14,226 nt of DNA from an uncultured Actinomycetes bacterium (lineage in GTDB: Bacteria > Actinomycetota > Actinomycetes > Nanopelagicales > Nanopelagicaceae): the NCBI GenBank assembly GCA_903890345.1, contig CAITAV010000154.1:1-14226 (forward strand), written 5' to 3'. Below are positions 1 to 7,204 of this stretch, piece after piece (within the stretch, counting starts at the first letter, position 1; each line of letters starts with the position of its first letter). The notes below the pieces were generated by a model that saw only the letters and a program-made list of their open reading frames with translations, made no database searches and was not told the DNA's origin. A program made the position numbers and the translations under genes.

Positions 1-29
1 CGGTACTAATAGGCCGAGGATTTAACTAC
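1..29 (+). rRNA. rrl: 23S ribosomal RNA, 3' end (partial)
   Basis: The window opens inside the conserved 3' end of 23S rRNA: cggtactaataggccgagg is the actinobacterial form of the universal GGTACTAAT tail. The mature end is placed near position 29 by analogy with known 23S ends, so it may be off by a few bases. Nearly all of the gene lies upstream of the window. A 5S gene follows on the same strand, the normal rRNA operon order. Confidence 0.93.
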
Positions 30-51
30 AAAGTTGCTACGCGTCCACTGT

Positions 52-80
52 GTGGTTCTCGAGATACGGTCGAGAACCAC
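52..80 (+). other. 23S-5S spacer hairpin, probable RNA-processing stem
   Basis: A perfect 10-bp inverted repeat, GTGGTTCTCG at 52-61 and CGAGAACCAC at 71-80, encloses a 9-nt loop between 23S and 5S. It lacks a T tract, so it is not an intrinsic terminator. A double-stranded stem here is most likely a processing site for RNase III-type cleavage or a folding element of the precursor; that role is inferred from position. Confidence 0.6.
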
Positions 81-141
81 GAACAAGAAAGAAGAGAGAT
101 CTTTTTTCATTTTCGTTATATCGAACCGAAAACTCAATAGC

Positions 142-260
142 GTTTCGGCGACCATAGCGAGAGGGAAACACCCGGTCCCATTCCGAACCCGGAAGTTAAG
201 CCTCTCAGCGTCGATGGTACTGCACGGGTGACCTTGTGGGAGAGTAGAACGTCGCCGGAC
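142..260 (+). rRNA. rrf: 5S ribosomal RNA
   Basis: This is a complete 5S rRNA of about 119 nt. The closing helix I is visible: tttcggcgac at 143-152 pairs with gtcgccggac at 251-260 with G-U wobble. The core contains the highly conserved block cccattccgaacccggaagt (177-196), and the helix IV/V strand gtgggagagtag runs at 236-247. End points are set from the helix and may be off by one or two bases. It is the last gene of the rRNA operon and is followed at once by a terminator. Confidence 0.95.
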
Positions 261-267
261 TTCTTTT

Positions 268-302
268 AAAAAAAGGGGCACTTTTATTAGTGCCCCTTTT
301 TT
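268..302 (+). terminator. Intrinsic terminator of the rRNA operon
   Basis: An A-rich left arm ending in GGGGCAC (to 281), an 8-nt loop TTTTATTA (282-289) and a right arm GTGCCCC (290-296) form a GC-rich stem followed by a run of T (297-302). A/T pairing lengthens the stem. It begins 8 nt after 5S and is the only strong classical rho-independent terminator seen in the window. Because the flanking A and T runs are symmetric it could work in both directions. Confidence 0.93.
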
Positions 303-305
303 AAT

Positions 306-341
306 TTCTAGAAGTTTTTTAATGTAAATTAAAAACTAGAA
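306..341 (+). repeat. AT-rich imperfect inverted repeat upstream of the TPR gene
   Basis: TTCTAG (306-311) pairs with CTAGAA (336-341), and TTTTTAAT (316-323) pairs with ATTAAAAA (328-335), around a GTAA loop. A 4-nt bulge (312-315) sits on the left side. No T run follows on either strand, so it is a poor terminator. It lies between the rRNA terminator and the next ribosome binding site and overlaps a possible -10 element, so it may be an operator or a leader structure. No function is established. Confidence 0.45.
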
Positions 342-342
342 T
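337..342 (+). promoter_or_regulatory. Possible -10 element for the TPR gene
   Basis: TAGAAT matches TATAAT in five of six bases. It would start transcription near 349, giving a leader of about 25 nt that still includes the strong ribosome binding site at 361-368. No convincing -35 hexamer is seen at the right distance, only T-rich DNA, so the call rests on one hexamer in an AT-rich stretch and is weak. Confidence 0.28.
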
Positions 343-373
343 TCCATTACTGATTACAACAAAGGAGGTTTAT

Positions 374-1192
374 ATGAATGATCGCGACAAAAAATCATTT
401 TCAAATAAACCATCCAGAAATTCTGCCCCATCAACAAAAAGAGCAGGTTCTTCTTCGCGTCCAGGCGCACCTCGTCAAGATAGCCGCGGATCCAGGCCAG
501 CACCGGTAGATCGCGACATGAGTCGTTTGCGTCCACGAATTTTTGAACCAGATATTCCTGAGGAAGTTACTGGCGAAGAGTTAGAAAAAACTGTACGTGC
601 AGAGTTACTAAGTTTGTCTGCAGAAAACGCAAAGGTTGTTGCGCGACATTTAGTTTGCATAAATCTTAATATGGATACAGATCCAGAGCTTGCTTACAAG
701 CACGGCGTTGCAGCTGCTCACCACGCTGGACGATTAGCAGTGGTCAGAGAGAGCGCAGGATATGCCGCTTATCGCGCTGGGCATTACGAAATAGCACTGA
801 AGGAATTGCGGGCGGCACATCGAATTTCAGGTGATGTATCTATGTGGCCAGTTATGGCAGATTGCGAAAGAGGGCTCGGAAAGCCCTTAAAAGCAATCGC
901 TTTGGCGGGTTCACCGGAAGTAACTCGTTTAGAAAAAGCAGAAGAGATTGAAATGCGCATTGTGGCATCTGGCGCACGAAGTGATCTAGGTGAGTTTGAT
1001 GCAGCCGTAATTACTCTCACATGTAAAGAATTGAAGATCGATAATGAACAATGGGCTGTGCGTTTACGTTATGCCTATGCCGATGCGCTTGGAAAAGCCG
1101 GACGAAAAGATGAATCTGAACATTGGTTTAAAGAGTGTGCTCGAATAGATCATGAAGAAGAAACCGATGCCATGGAGCGTTCACAAGCTTAA
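374..1192 (+). CDS. Tetratricopeptide-repeat protein with a disordered basic N-terminus
   Basis: This 272-residue protein has no known enzymatic function. Residues 1-57 are low in complexity and rich in Ser, Arg, Pro and Lys (for example SSSRPGAPRQDSRGSRPAP), so probably disordered and able to touch nucleic acid. From about residue 65 it becomes helical with TPR-like pairs: residues 106-154 contain AGYAAYRAGHYEIALKELR, and residues 227-262 contain YADALGKAGRKDESEHWF. No signal peptide or membrane segment is visible, so it should be cytoplasmic. The start is firm: a near-perfect AAAGGAGG at 361-368 lies 5 nt before the ATG, the strongest Shine-Dalgarno sequence in the window. Actinobacteria commonly carry a TPR protein of this kind a few genes upstream of tlyA (Rv1691-like in Mycobacterium, from memory), and the context here agrees. 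A scaffold or assembly role is inference. Confidence 0.82.
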   Translation: MNDRDKKSFSNKPSRNSAPSTKRAGSSSRPGAPRQDSRGSRPAPVDRDMSRLRPRIFEPDIPEEVTGEELEKTVRAELLSLSAENAKVVARHLVCINLNMDTDPELAYKHGVAAAHHAGRLAVVRESAGYAAYRAGHYEIALKELRAAHRISGDVSMWPVMADCERGLGKPLKAIALAGSPEVTRLEKAEEIEMRIVASGARSDLGEFDAAVITLTCKELKIDNEQWAVRLRYAYADALGKAGRKDESEHWFKECARIDHEEETDAMERSQA

Positions 1193-1296
1193 ATTTATTG
1201 TCCACAAGGCAGATTCTTGCCCTCATAATTGTCAGAACCTTAATTCATTATTACCCGAATCTGAAAGCATCAGATAAATAAAATTTGGGAGCGATA

Positions 1297-1659
1297 ATGG
1301 CAACAGCTACAGCGAAGAAGAGCAAAAATTCCAAAAATAAACCTCAATATGAAGAACCGGATTATTCGCTCAACGACGTGATGTTGCGCGGAAGAGTTTC
1401 GGATGTAGCCGTTGAAAAGACATTACCTAGCGGCGACAAAGTTGTTGAATTTCGTTTGATAGTTTCTCGCCTCGAATTAAGTGGAGTAGATACATTAGAT
1501 ATCGGTGCATGGAGTGCTAAAACCCGCCGCAGCGCTTTATCCCTCAAACCAGATGAGTGGATTGAGATCTCCGGGTCCATTCATAGAAGATTTTGGAAAG
1601 GACCTAGTGGCTTAGCCAGCCGTTGGCAGGTTGAAGCAGCCGAGATTTCGCGAATTTAG
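1297..1659 (+). CDS. Stand-alone SSB-like OB-fold protein
   Basis: This 120-residue protein resembles the actinobacterial single-stranded-DNA-binding-like family. A Lys-rich N-terminal tail (residues 1-20) leads into an OB-fold: VMLRGRVSDVAVEKTLPSGD (28-47), then KVVEFRLIVSR (48-58), then a VDTLDIGAWSAKTRR strand-turn-strand (64-78), and a last strand with ISGSIHRRFW (91-100). It ends at ISRI with no acidic tail of the DDDIPF type, so it is probably not the main replication SSB. The ATG at 1297 is chosen over an in-frame TTG at 1285 because GGGAG (1287-1291) sits 5 nt before the ATG and overlaps the TTG. A TTGTCA at 1229-1234 could be a -35 element, but a good -10 is lacking. Binding to single-stranded DNA or RNA is inferred from the fold. 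Confidence 0.8.
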   Translation: MATATAKKSKNSKNKPQYEEPDYSLNDVMLRGRVSDVAVEKTLPSGDKVVEFRLIVSRLELSGVDTLDIGAWSAKTRRSALSLKPDEWIEISGSIHRRFWKGPSGLASRWQVEAAEISRI

Positions 1660-1704
1660 GTACTCTTTAGCCTAGTTCCACGTTCAATCACGAAAGCGGT
1701 AACA

Positions 1705-2031
1705 ATGGCTAATGATTTGTTTTCATCTCTGCGCACTTACCTTAATAAGGTCAGTGAAGGAGAGCGCACGCCTGCCGAATTAGCCAATGCTTTGAACACG
1801 TGGGTAAAACAGAGCGGTGATGTTCTTAAATCCAAAATTGACGAAGAAGTTCATAACACGGTTTCTCGTATGGGCTTTATTAAGCGCGAAGAGTTTGACG
1901 AACTCAAAGCTGAATTGGACGCTTTGAAAAAGGTTTCCACCAAGAAAGCGCCAGTAAAGAAGTCCAGCACAACTTCGAAGCCAACTTCTGTAAAGAAAAA
2001 ATCTACTTCCCAGAAAAAGAGTAATCGATGA
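1705..2031 (+). CDS. Small coiled-coil protein with a lysine-rich tail
   Basis: This 108-residue protein has two parts. Residues 1-55 are helical and end in a segment (KSKIDEEVHNTVSRMGF) that leads to a short coiled-coil, KREEFDELKAELDALKK (60-76). The coiled-coil resembles the C-terminal helix of phasin-like and BMFP/UbiK-type accessory proteins. Residues 75-108 hold 12 lysines and one arginine mixed with Ser, Thr and Pro, reminiscent of histone H1-like bacterial tails. The likely picture is an oligomeric protein with a disordered cationic tail that may touch nucleic acid or acidic partners. It follows the OB-fold gene by 45 bp and its stop overlaps the start of the next ORF (ATGA at 2028-2031), implying co-translation. 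Only a weak GCGGTAA precedes the ATG. The family function is unknown to me. Confidence 0.78.
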   Translation: MANDLFSSLRTYLNKVSEGERTPAELANALNTWVKQSGDVLKSKIDEEVHNTVSRMGFIKREEFDELKAELDALKKVSTKKAPVKKSSTTSKPTSVKKKSTSQKKSNR

Positions 2032-2192
2032 GTGAAGAGAACGCGGAAGCTCTTGCCGAATCTGCGATTGTAGAAGAGGTTAAGTTTGAACTAAACGAAA
2101 TTGATGCAACTGATGTTTCAGAGCATGCACAACGATATGAAGCGTTGCATCAAAAATTGCAGGAGACTCTTTCGGGTATAGACGGTTTGTAA
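2028..2192 (+). CDS. 54-residue acidic hypothetical protein upstream of tlyA
   Basis: A short ORF of 54 codons begins MSEENAEALAESAIVEEVKF and ends QETLSGIDGL. It is strongly acidic in its first half (EE, ESAIVEE, FELNEID) and predicted helical. Three facts support it as a real gene: the ATG overlaps the preceding stop (ATGA, 2028-2031), AAAGAG at 2016-2021 sits 6 nt upstream, and the stop at 2190-2192 is 8 nt before tlyA, filling what would otherwise be a hole in a gapless run. A comparably short ORF sits directly before tlyA in mycobacteria (Rv1693, from memory). Its acidity next to a lysine-tailed neighbour raises the possibility of a complex; that is speculation. Confidence 0.72.
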   Translation: MSEENAEALAESAIVEEVKFELNEIDATDVSEHAQRYEALHQKLQETLSGIDGL

Positions 2193-2200
2193 GTACTGAT

Positions 2201-2989
2201 ATGAAAACTAGATTAGATGCTGAACTTGTGCGGCGAGAACTCGCTCGTTCAAGGGAAGCTGCTGCGGATTTAATTGAATCTCGCAGTGTTCTAGTAAATG
2301 GAATTCCAGCAACTAAGCCTGCAACACAAGTAGATGCCGAAACCTCGATTACGTTGCAAGGTAATCGCGATGATTTTGTCTCCCGAGGGGGACATAAGTT
2401 AGCCGGCGCACTTGATGCGTTTCCAGAGATAATTGTTGAAGGTGTAAGAGCCTTAGATGCGGGCGCGTCAACTGGTGGATTCACAGATGTTTTGTTGCGA
2501 CGAGGCGCGCGAGAGGTTGTTGCCGTCGACGTTGGTTACGGACAATTAGCGTGGGAGCTACGTCAAGATCCCAGAGTATTGGTGTTAGACAGAACCAACA
2601 TCCGTCATCTAACAGGTAATGTGGTTGGAGAACCAACAGGGATTGTTGTTGCGGATTTATCTTTCATATCTCTTACATTAGTTTTGCCAGCTCTTTCAGC
2701 CGTTTCAAAACCAGATGCAGATTTTTTGCTCATGGTTAAGCCGCAATTTGAAGTAGGTCGTGAAAAACTTGGTGCAGGTGGGGTGGTTCGTGATCCGATC
2801 TTGCGTAAGTCTGCTGTGATGGATGTTGCTATGAGTGCCTACGATGTTGGATTAGGAACTAAAGGTGTAGTTGCGAGTTCACTTCCTGGACCTGCTGGAA
2901 ACGTTGAATATTTCCTTTGGCTAAAAAGAGGCGCAGGTGAAATATCAGAATCAGTTCTCGATAAAGCCATAGAGATAGGTCCCCAATAA
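2201..2989 (+). CDS. tlyA: TlyA, rRNA 2'-O-methyltransferase (hemolysin A family)
   Basis: This 262-residue SAM-dependent methyltransferase should modify the 2'-hydroxyl of cytidines in rRNA: C1409 in 16S and C1920 in 23S, by E. coli numbering, for the mycobacterial enzyme. An N-terminal S4 RNA-binding domain (about 1-58, LDAELVRRELARSREAAADL) precedes an FtsJ-type Rossmann domain with the SAM motif LDAGASTGGFTDVLLRRGA (85-103). The K-D-K-E catalytic set is present as K66, D152, K180 and E236, matching K69-D154-K182-E238 of the M. tuberculosis protein. The C-terminal LPGPAGNVEYFLWL is typical. Length and N-terminus fit the two-target type II form. No good Shine-Dalgarno sequence precedes the ATG, so translation is probably coupled to the 54-codon ORF that ends 8 nt upstream. 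The 3' end overlaps nadK by one base (TAATG). Confidence 0.95.
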   Translation: MKTRLDAELVRRELARSREAAADLIESRSVLVNGIPATKPATQVDAETSITLQGNRDDFVSRGGHKLAGALDAFPEIIVEGVRALDAGASTGGFTDVLLRRGAREVVAVDVGYGQLAWELRQDPRVLVLDRTNIRHLTGNVVGEPTGIVVADLSFISLTLVLPALSAVSKPDADFLLMVKPQFEVGREKLGAGGVVRDPILRKSAVMDVAMSAYDVGLGTKGVVASSLPGPAGNVEYFLWLKRGAGEISESVLDKAIEIGPQ

Positions 2990-3813
2990 TGACTAAGCGA
3001 TCAATTGTGATGCTAATAAATGCGTCACGAAAAGAAGCTCAAGGGGCGGCGCAAGAAGTTACTTCGATACTTGCAAAGGCAGGTATAGAAGTTTTACAAC
3101 CGCAACAAGCTGCGCAGTCGACTGCCGAAGTTGTTCTAGTTCTCGGCGGCGATGGAACTATTTTAAGAGGCGCGGAAATTGCACGAGAACTTGATGTTCC
3201 TCTGCTTGGCATAAATCTAGGCCATGTTGGTTTTATGGCCGAAGTGGATTCATTCACTTTTCCTGATGTTGCCCAAGCAATTATTGATAAGGATTATGTC
3301 CTTGACGAACGCATGCTTTTAAGTTTCCAAGTAAAAAGAAAAAACGAAGTAGTTGAAAATGGTTGGTCGCTCAATGAAGTAAGTATTGAACGCAAAAGCA
3401 CCACGATGCTTGAATTATTTGTGCAAATAGATCAGAGACCCTTGTCTCGATGGGGTTGCGATGGAATCATCTGTGCGACTCCTACCGGTTCTACTGCATA
3501 TGCTTTTTCTGCAGGGGGCCCAGTTCTGTGGCCTGAGGTACAAGCCCTAGTGTTATTGCCAATCGCCGCGCATGCTTTATTCGCGCGCCCTATGGTTATT
3601 GCGCCTTCGTCAACAATTATTGTCACTATTGAATCTACTGACGCGACGTTATCAGCTGATGCTTTGCGTAAAATGGATTTGCAAAAAGATGATCAAGTAT
3701 CGTTAACAAAAAATGGAGCACTAATTACTTTGGCTCACTTAAAATCGACTATTTTCACAGATCGCCTTGTGGCTAAATTTAAATTACCAGTTGAAGGTTG
3801 GCGCGGTGAGTGA
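2989..3813 (+). CDS. nadK: NAD kinase
   Basis: NAD kinase phosphorylates NAD+ to NADP+ in the cytoplasm, using ATP or polyphosphate in actinobacterial members. The 274-residue length is slightly short for the family. Diagnostic motifs are present: GGDGT at 53-57 (catalytic Asp and phosphate loop), INLGHVGFMAE at 75-85, the NE pair at 129-130, and the ATPTGSTAYAFSAGGPV block at 163-179 that binds NAD. The N-terminus TKRSIVMLINASR matches the usual first strand. The ATG shares its A with the tlyA stop (TAATG). The 3' end overlaps recN by 8 nt. The order tlyA-nadK-recN is a stable actinobacterial cluster, which supports the assignment. nadK is the current name; ppnK is the older synonym. Confidence 0.95.
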   Translation: MTKRSIVMLINASRKEAQGAAQEVTSILAKAGIEVLQPQQAAQSTAEVVLVLGGDGTILRGAEIARELDVPLLGINLGHVGFMAEVDSFTFPDVAQAIIDKDYVLDERMLLSFQVKRKNEVVENGWSLNEVSIERKSTTMLELFVQIDQRPLSRWGCDGIICATPTGSTAYAFSAGGPVLWPEVQALVLLPIAAHALFARPMVIAPSSTIIVTIESTDATLSADALRKMDLQKDDQVSLTKNGALITLAHLKSTIFTDRLVAKFKLPVEGWRGE

Positions 3814-5533
3814 ACGTACATTCCTAGAAGAGATACATATAAAAAACATTGGTGTTATCACTGCTGCGCAACTTGAGTTAAGTAAAGGATTGACCGTTCT
3901 TACAGGTGAAACCGGAGCGGGAAAGACAATGATTTTGACTGCTTTGAACCTTGTGTTGGGCGGTAAGGCTGAGAGCACCCTTGTTCGAAGCGGGGAAGAC
4001 AGATTATCGGCCAGCGCTCTATTTAGTATTCCAAAGGCCAGGGTTAGTAGTTTTGAAGAATTAGGTTTAGAAATTGAAAATGGAACACTGACGATTTCGC
4101 GTAATGTCACAAAAGATGGAAAGAGTAAAGCCATTGCAAGTGGAGTAGCAGTCAGCGCCAACACTTTAACCGAGGCTAGTTCACATTTAATTGAGATACA
4201 TGGGCAAAGTTCGGGACTTTCCATCACTAAAGGCTCTCGTCAAAGAGAGCTGTTGGATAGATACGCCGGTGAACCTTTTCGCAAGAACCTACTTGCCTAC
4301 CAGCAATATTTGACGCAATACATAGAGATTAAATCTCGCATCAATGATTTGAAAAAGAGTGCAGCTAGTAGGGAAGAAGCTCTGGCCTCATTGCAGTTAT
4401 TTAGTCAAGCTATTGCAAAACTCTCTCCTAAGCTAAATGAATTCAAAAGTATTGATGATGAAATTTCTAAGCTTTCTTCAGTCGAGGAGTTGCGGGTATC
4501 TATTTCTTTTGCTTTAGCAGCTTTAGAGAGTGAAGATTCTGGGGCTATAAATTCGCTAGGACAGGCGAAGAAATCTTTGGACACCGTGAAAGGTAAAGAT
4601 TCACAAGTGGAGAAGTTCTCGGATGAGTTCAATGAAGCCTTTTTCATTCTGGCGGATTTAATGCCAAATCTAACTTCGTATTTAGAGTCGTTAGAAGCCG
4701 ATCCGCAACGATTGGATTTTTTGCAAGATCGCAAATCCGAACTATCTTCCTTTGTGAAAAAATGGGGCGAGGGCGCTGATTTAGATCAATCTTTGAGCGC
4801 CCTGATAGATAGAAGCAAAACTGTATCTGCGCAGATGGAAGATCTAAGCGGAGGTGAAGAGCGTTTAGGCGTATTGGAAAAAGAGTTAAACCAGATTAGG
4901 AAATCTCTTTTGACCGAAGCCAAGGCATTGTCGAAGTTGCGTAATGATTTCTCGGTCAAATTGGCCGATGAAGTTTCCGCTGAGATGCACTCACTTTCTA
5001 TGCCGCAGACGAATCTACGCATTGAAGTTTCATCACCGGATTACGATGCTTCCTTAAAAGAGAGTGATTTCACTTCCTTTGGATGTGATTCTATAAACAT
5101 GTATTTACAAACACATCGTGATGGACCGCTTGTATCAATTGCAAAGGGAGCATCAGGTGGAGAAATGTCTCGCGTCATGTTAGCTCTTGAAGTTGTTATT
5201 GCGGCTTCAAATCCTGTTGGCACTTATATTTTTGACGAGGTTGATGCAGGTGTTGGAGGAGCGGCAGCTATAGAAGTGGGTCGCCGGCTACACGTTCTTT
5301 CGAAGAATGCACAAGTTATTGTTGTAACGCATTTACCTCAAGTAGCTGCTTGGGGAGATTCTCATTATGTTGTCGAAAAAAGTAATGATGGAACTGTCGT
5401 ATCAAGTGGTGTTAATCGTGTAGATGGCGATGAACGCGTTAGTGAGATTGCACGAATGTTGGCTGGCTTACAGGAATCTTCGAGTGCTAAGGAACACGCG
5501 AGCGAGTTGCTAGAAATGCGTATAAAAGGATAA
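3806..5533 (+). CDS. recN: DNA repair ATPase RecN
   Basis: RecN is an SMC-like ATPase acting in double-strand-break repair with RecA. With a GTG start at 3806 it has 575 residues, normal for the family. The N-terminal head begins LEEIHIKNIGVITAAQLEL and carries Walker A GETGAGKT at 34-41. The middle (about 150-400) is a long helical coiled-coil region rich in Lys, Glu, Ser and Leu. The C-terminal head has the ABC signature GASGGEMSRVMLAL, Walker B TYIFDEVDAGVGG and a switch motif VIVVTHLPQVAAWGD. The GTG is preferred to upstream in-frame TTG codons at 3767 and 3791 because GAAGG (3793-3797) lies 8 nt before it and the family N-terminus starts just after it. It overlaps nadK by 8 nt and leaves 30 nt before pyrG. 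Confidence 0.95.
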   Translation: MSERTFLEEIHIKNIGVITAAQLELSKGLTVLTGETGAGKTMILTALNLVLGGKAESTLVRSGEDRLSASALFSIPKARVSSFEELGLEIENGTLTISRNVTKDGKSKAIASGVAVSANTLTEASSHLIEIHGQSSGLSITKGSRQRELLDRYAGEPFRKNLLAYQQYLTQYIEIKSRINDLKKSAASREEALASLQLFSQAIAKLSPKLNEFKSIDDEISKLSSVEELRVSISFALAALESEDSGAINSLGQAKKSLDTVKGKDSQVEKFSDEFNEAFFILADLMPNLTSYLESLEADPQRLDFLQDRKSELSSFVKKWGEGADLDQSLSALIDRSKTVSAQMEDLSGGEERLGVLEKELNQIRKSLLTEAKALSKLRNDFSVKLADEVSAEMHSLSMPQTNLRIEVSSPDYDASLKESDFTSFGCDSINMYLQTHRDGPLVSIAKGASGGEMSRVMLALEVVIAASNPVGTYIFDEVDAGVGGAAAIEVGRRLHVLSKNAQVIVVTHLPQVAAWGDSHYVVEKSNDGTVVSSGVNRVDGDERVSEIARMLAGLQESSSAKEHASELLEMRIKG

Positions 5534-5563
5534 TTTCCGCAATTAGTGATAGGTTGTTCTTCC

Positions 5564-7204
5564 ATGGGCCAACCTCATGTAACCAAGCATTTATTCGTCA
5601 CCGGCGGGGTCGCCTCAAGTCTCGGCAAAGGCCTCACAGCCTCAAGTCTCGGAAGATTACTAATTTCGCGCGGTTTACGCGTCACGATGCAAAAACTAGA
5701 TCCTTATTTAAACGTTGATCCCGGCACAATGAATCCATTTCAACATGGAGAAGTTTTCGTTACAGATGATGGATCTGAAACTGATTTAGATATTGGACAT
5801 TACGAGCGTTTTCTAGACAGAAATCTTCATGGTTCTGCAAATGTGACAACAGGTCAAGTTTATTCGCGTGTTATCAGTCGTGAACGCCGCGGTGAATATT
5901 TAGGTGAAACAGTCCAGGTAATTCCACACATTACTAATGAAATTAAGGAACGCATTCGCGCTATGGCAGCGCCTGATATAGACATCGTAATCACTGAAAT
6001 TGGTGGAACAGTTGGAGATATCGAATCACAACCATTCTTAGAAGCAGCTCGTCAAATTAGACAAGAAGTTGGACGAGATAATGTTTTCTATCTGCACATT
6101 TCTCTTGTTCCATACATTGGACCTTCTGGAGAGTTAAAAACTAAGCCAACTCAACATAGTGTTGCCGCTCTTCGCAGTATAGGTATCGCACCTGATGCAG
6201 TAGTTTTGCGATCTGATCGACCAATTCCGGATGCGATAAAGCGCAAAATATCTTTGATGTGCGATGTGGATCTTGAAGCTGTAGTTGCAGCTGTCGATGC
6301 TCCATCTATTTATGACATTCCCAAAGTGTTATACGCCGAAGGCTTAGATGCTTATGTTGTTCGTAGATTAGGCCTGAAATCCCATGATGTTAAATGGGGA
6401 GATTGGGATGAACTACTTAAAATTGTTCATAATCCAAAACATTATGTCAAAGTTGCTTTGGTGGGCAAGTACATTGATTTACCAGATGCCTATCTTTCAG
6501 TATCTGAAGCACTACGTGCTGGCGGCTTTGCAAATAATGCAAAAGTGGAGTTGAAATGGATTGCAAGTGATGATTGCGCAACAGTAGAAGGAGCGAAGAA
6601 TGCTCTATCTGATGTTGATGCAATCTGCGTTCCTGGTGGGTTTGGTGTGCGAGGCATTGAAGGAAAGCTTGGCGCATTGACATATGCGCGAGAAAATAGA
6701 ATTCCTACGCTCGGTCTTTGTTTAGGTCTGCAGTGCATGGTCATTGAGGCCGCTCGAAATTTGGCCGGAATAAAGGATGCTAATTCCTCTGAATTTTCCC
6801 CTGAGTCTGGAACCCATGTGATCGCTACGATGGAAGGTCAGAAAACCATCGTTGCTGGTGAGGGAGACATGGGGGCAACTATGAGATTAGGTTTGTATAA
6901 GGCAGATCTGTTACCAGGATCAATTGTTGCTCAAACGTATGGCAGTAAAGAAATATCAGAACGCCACCGCCATCGCTATGAAGTTAACAATAAGTACAGA
7001 GAACAAATCGAAGCTGCCGGGGTGGTTTTCTCAGGCATCTACACAAAAGAAAATCTTGTTGAATTCGTTGAGTTACCAGCGCAAATGCATCCATTTTATG
7101 TTGGTACACAAGCTCATCCTGAATTACGTTCACGACCAACTAATCCACATCCACTTTTTATTGGGTTAATCGCAGCAGCACTTGCTATAAAGAACTCCAA
7201 ATGA
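5564..7204 (+). CDS. pyrG: CTP synthase, glutamine-hydrolysing
   Basis: CTP synthase makes CTP from UTP, ATP and ammonia taken from glutamine. From ATG 5564 the protein has 546 residues, as usual. The N-terminal synthetase domain opens with TKHLFVTGGVASSLGKGL, whose P-loop lies at about 14-24, and continues through LDPYLNVDPGTMNPFQHGEV (45-64). The C-terminal class I glutamine amidotransferase domain has the PGGFGVRG oxyanion region, the nucleophile C386 in GLCLGLQCMV, and the H518/E520 pair in AHPELRSRP. The ATG is preferred to a GTG at 5546 because it gives the standard short lead before TKHLFVTGG; a weak TAGG lies upstream of it. The stop overlaps the ald start as ATGA (7201-7204). The whole active-site set is intact. 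Confidence 0.96.
   Translation: MGQPHVTKHLFVTGGVASSLGKGLTASSLGRLLISRGLRVTMQKLDPYLNVDPGTMNPFQHGEVFVTDDGSETDLDIGHYERFLDRNLHGSANVTTGQVYSRVISRERRGEYLGETVQVIPHITNEIKERIRAMAAPDIDIVITEIGGTVGDIESQPFLEAARQIRQEVGRDNVFYLHISLVPYIGPSGELKTKPTQHSVAALRSIGIAPDAVVLRSDRPIPDAIKRKISLMCDVDLEAVVAAVDAPSIYDIPKVLYAEGLDAYVVRRLGLKSHDVKWGDWDELLKIVHNPKHYVKVALVGKYIDLPDAYLSVSEALRAGGFANNAKVELKWIASDDCATVEGAKNALSDVDAICVPGGFGVRGIEGKLGALTYARENRIPTLGLCLGLQCMVIEAARNLAGIKDANSSEFSPESGTHVIATMEGQKTIVAGEGDMGATMRLGLYKADLLPGSIVAQTYGSKEISERHRHRYEVNNKYREQIEAAGVVFSGIYTKENLVEFVELPAQMHPFYVGTQAHPELRSRPTNPHPLFIGLIAAALAIKNSK

Noticed and set aside
34..281. Open frames on both strands across the 5S region
   Set aside because: They run through 5S rRNA and its terminator and have no protein-like features.
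1201..1224. GGCA...TGCC hairpin after the TPR gene as a terminator
   Set aside because: The stem is only 4-5 bp and no T run follows.
1285..1296. In-frame TTG start 12 nt upstream of the SSB-like ATG
   Set aside because: It overlaps the GGGAG ribosome binding site that serves the ATG at 1297, and no binding site is seen for itself.
3767..3805. Longer RecN starting at TTG 3767
   Set aside because: It would add 13 residues unlike RecN N-termini; GTG 3806 has GAAGG at good spacing and matches the family start.
5546..5563. GTG start of pyrG six codons upstream
   Set aside because: It adds residues before the normal short lead; ATG 5564 gives the standard N-terminus.
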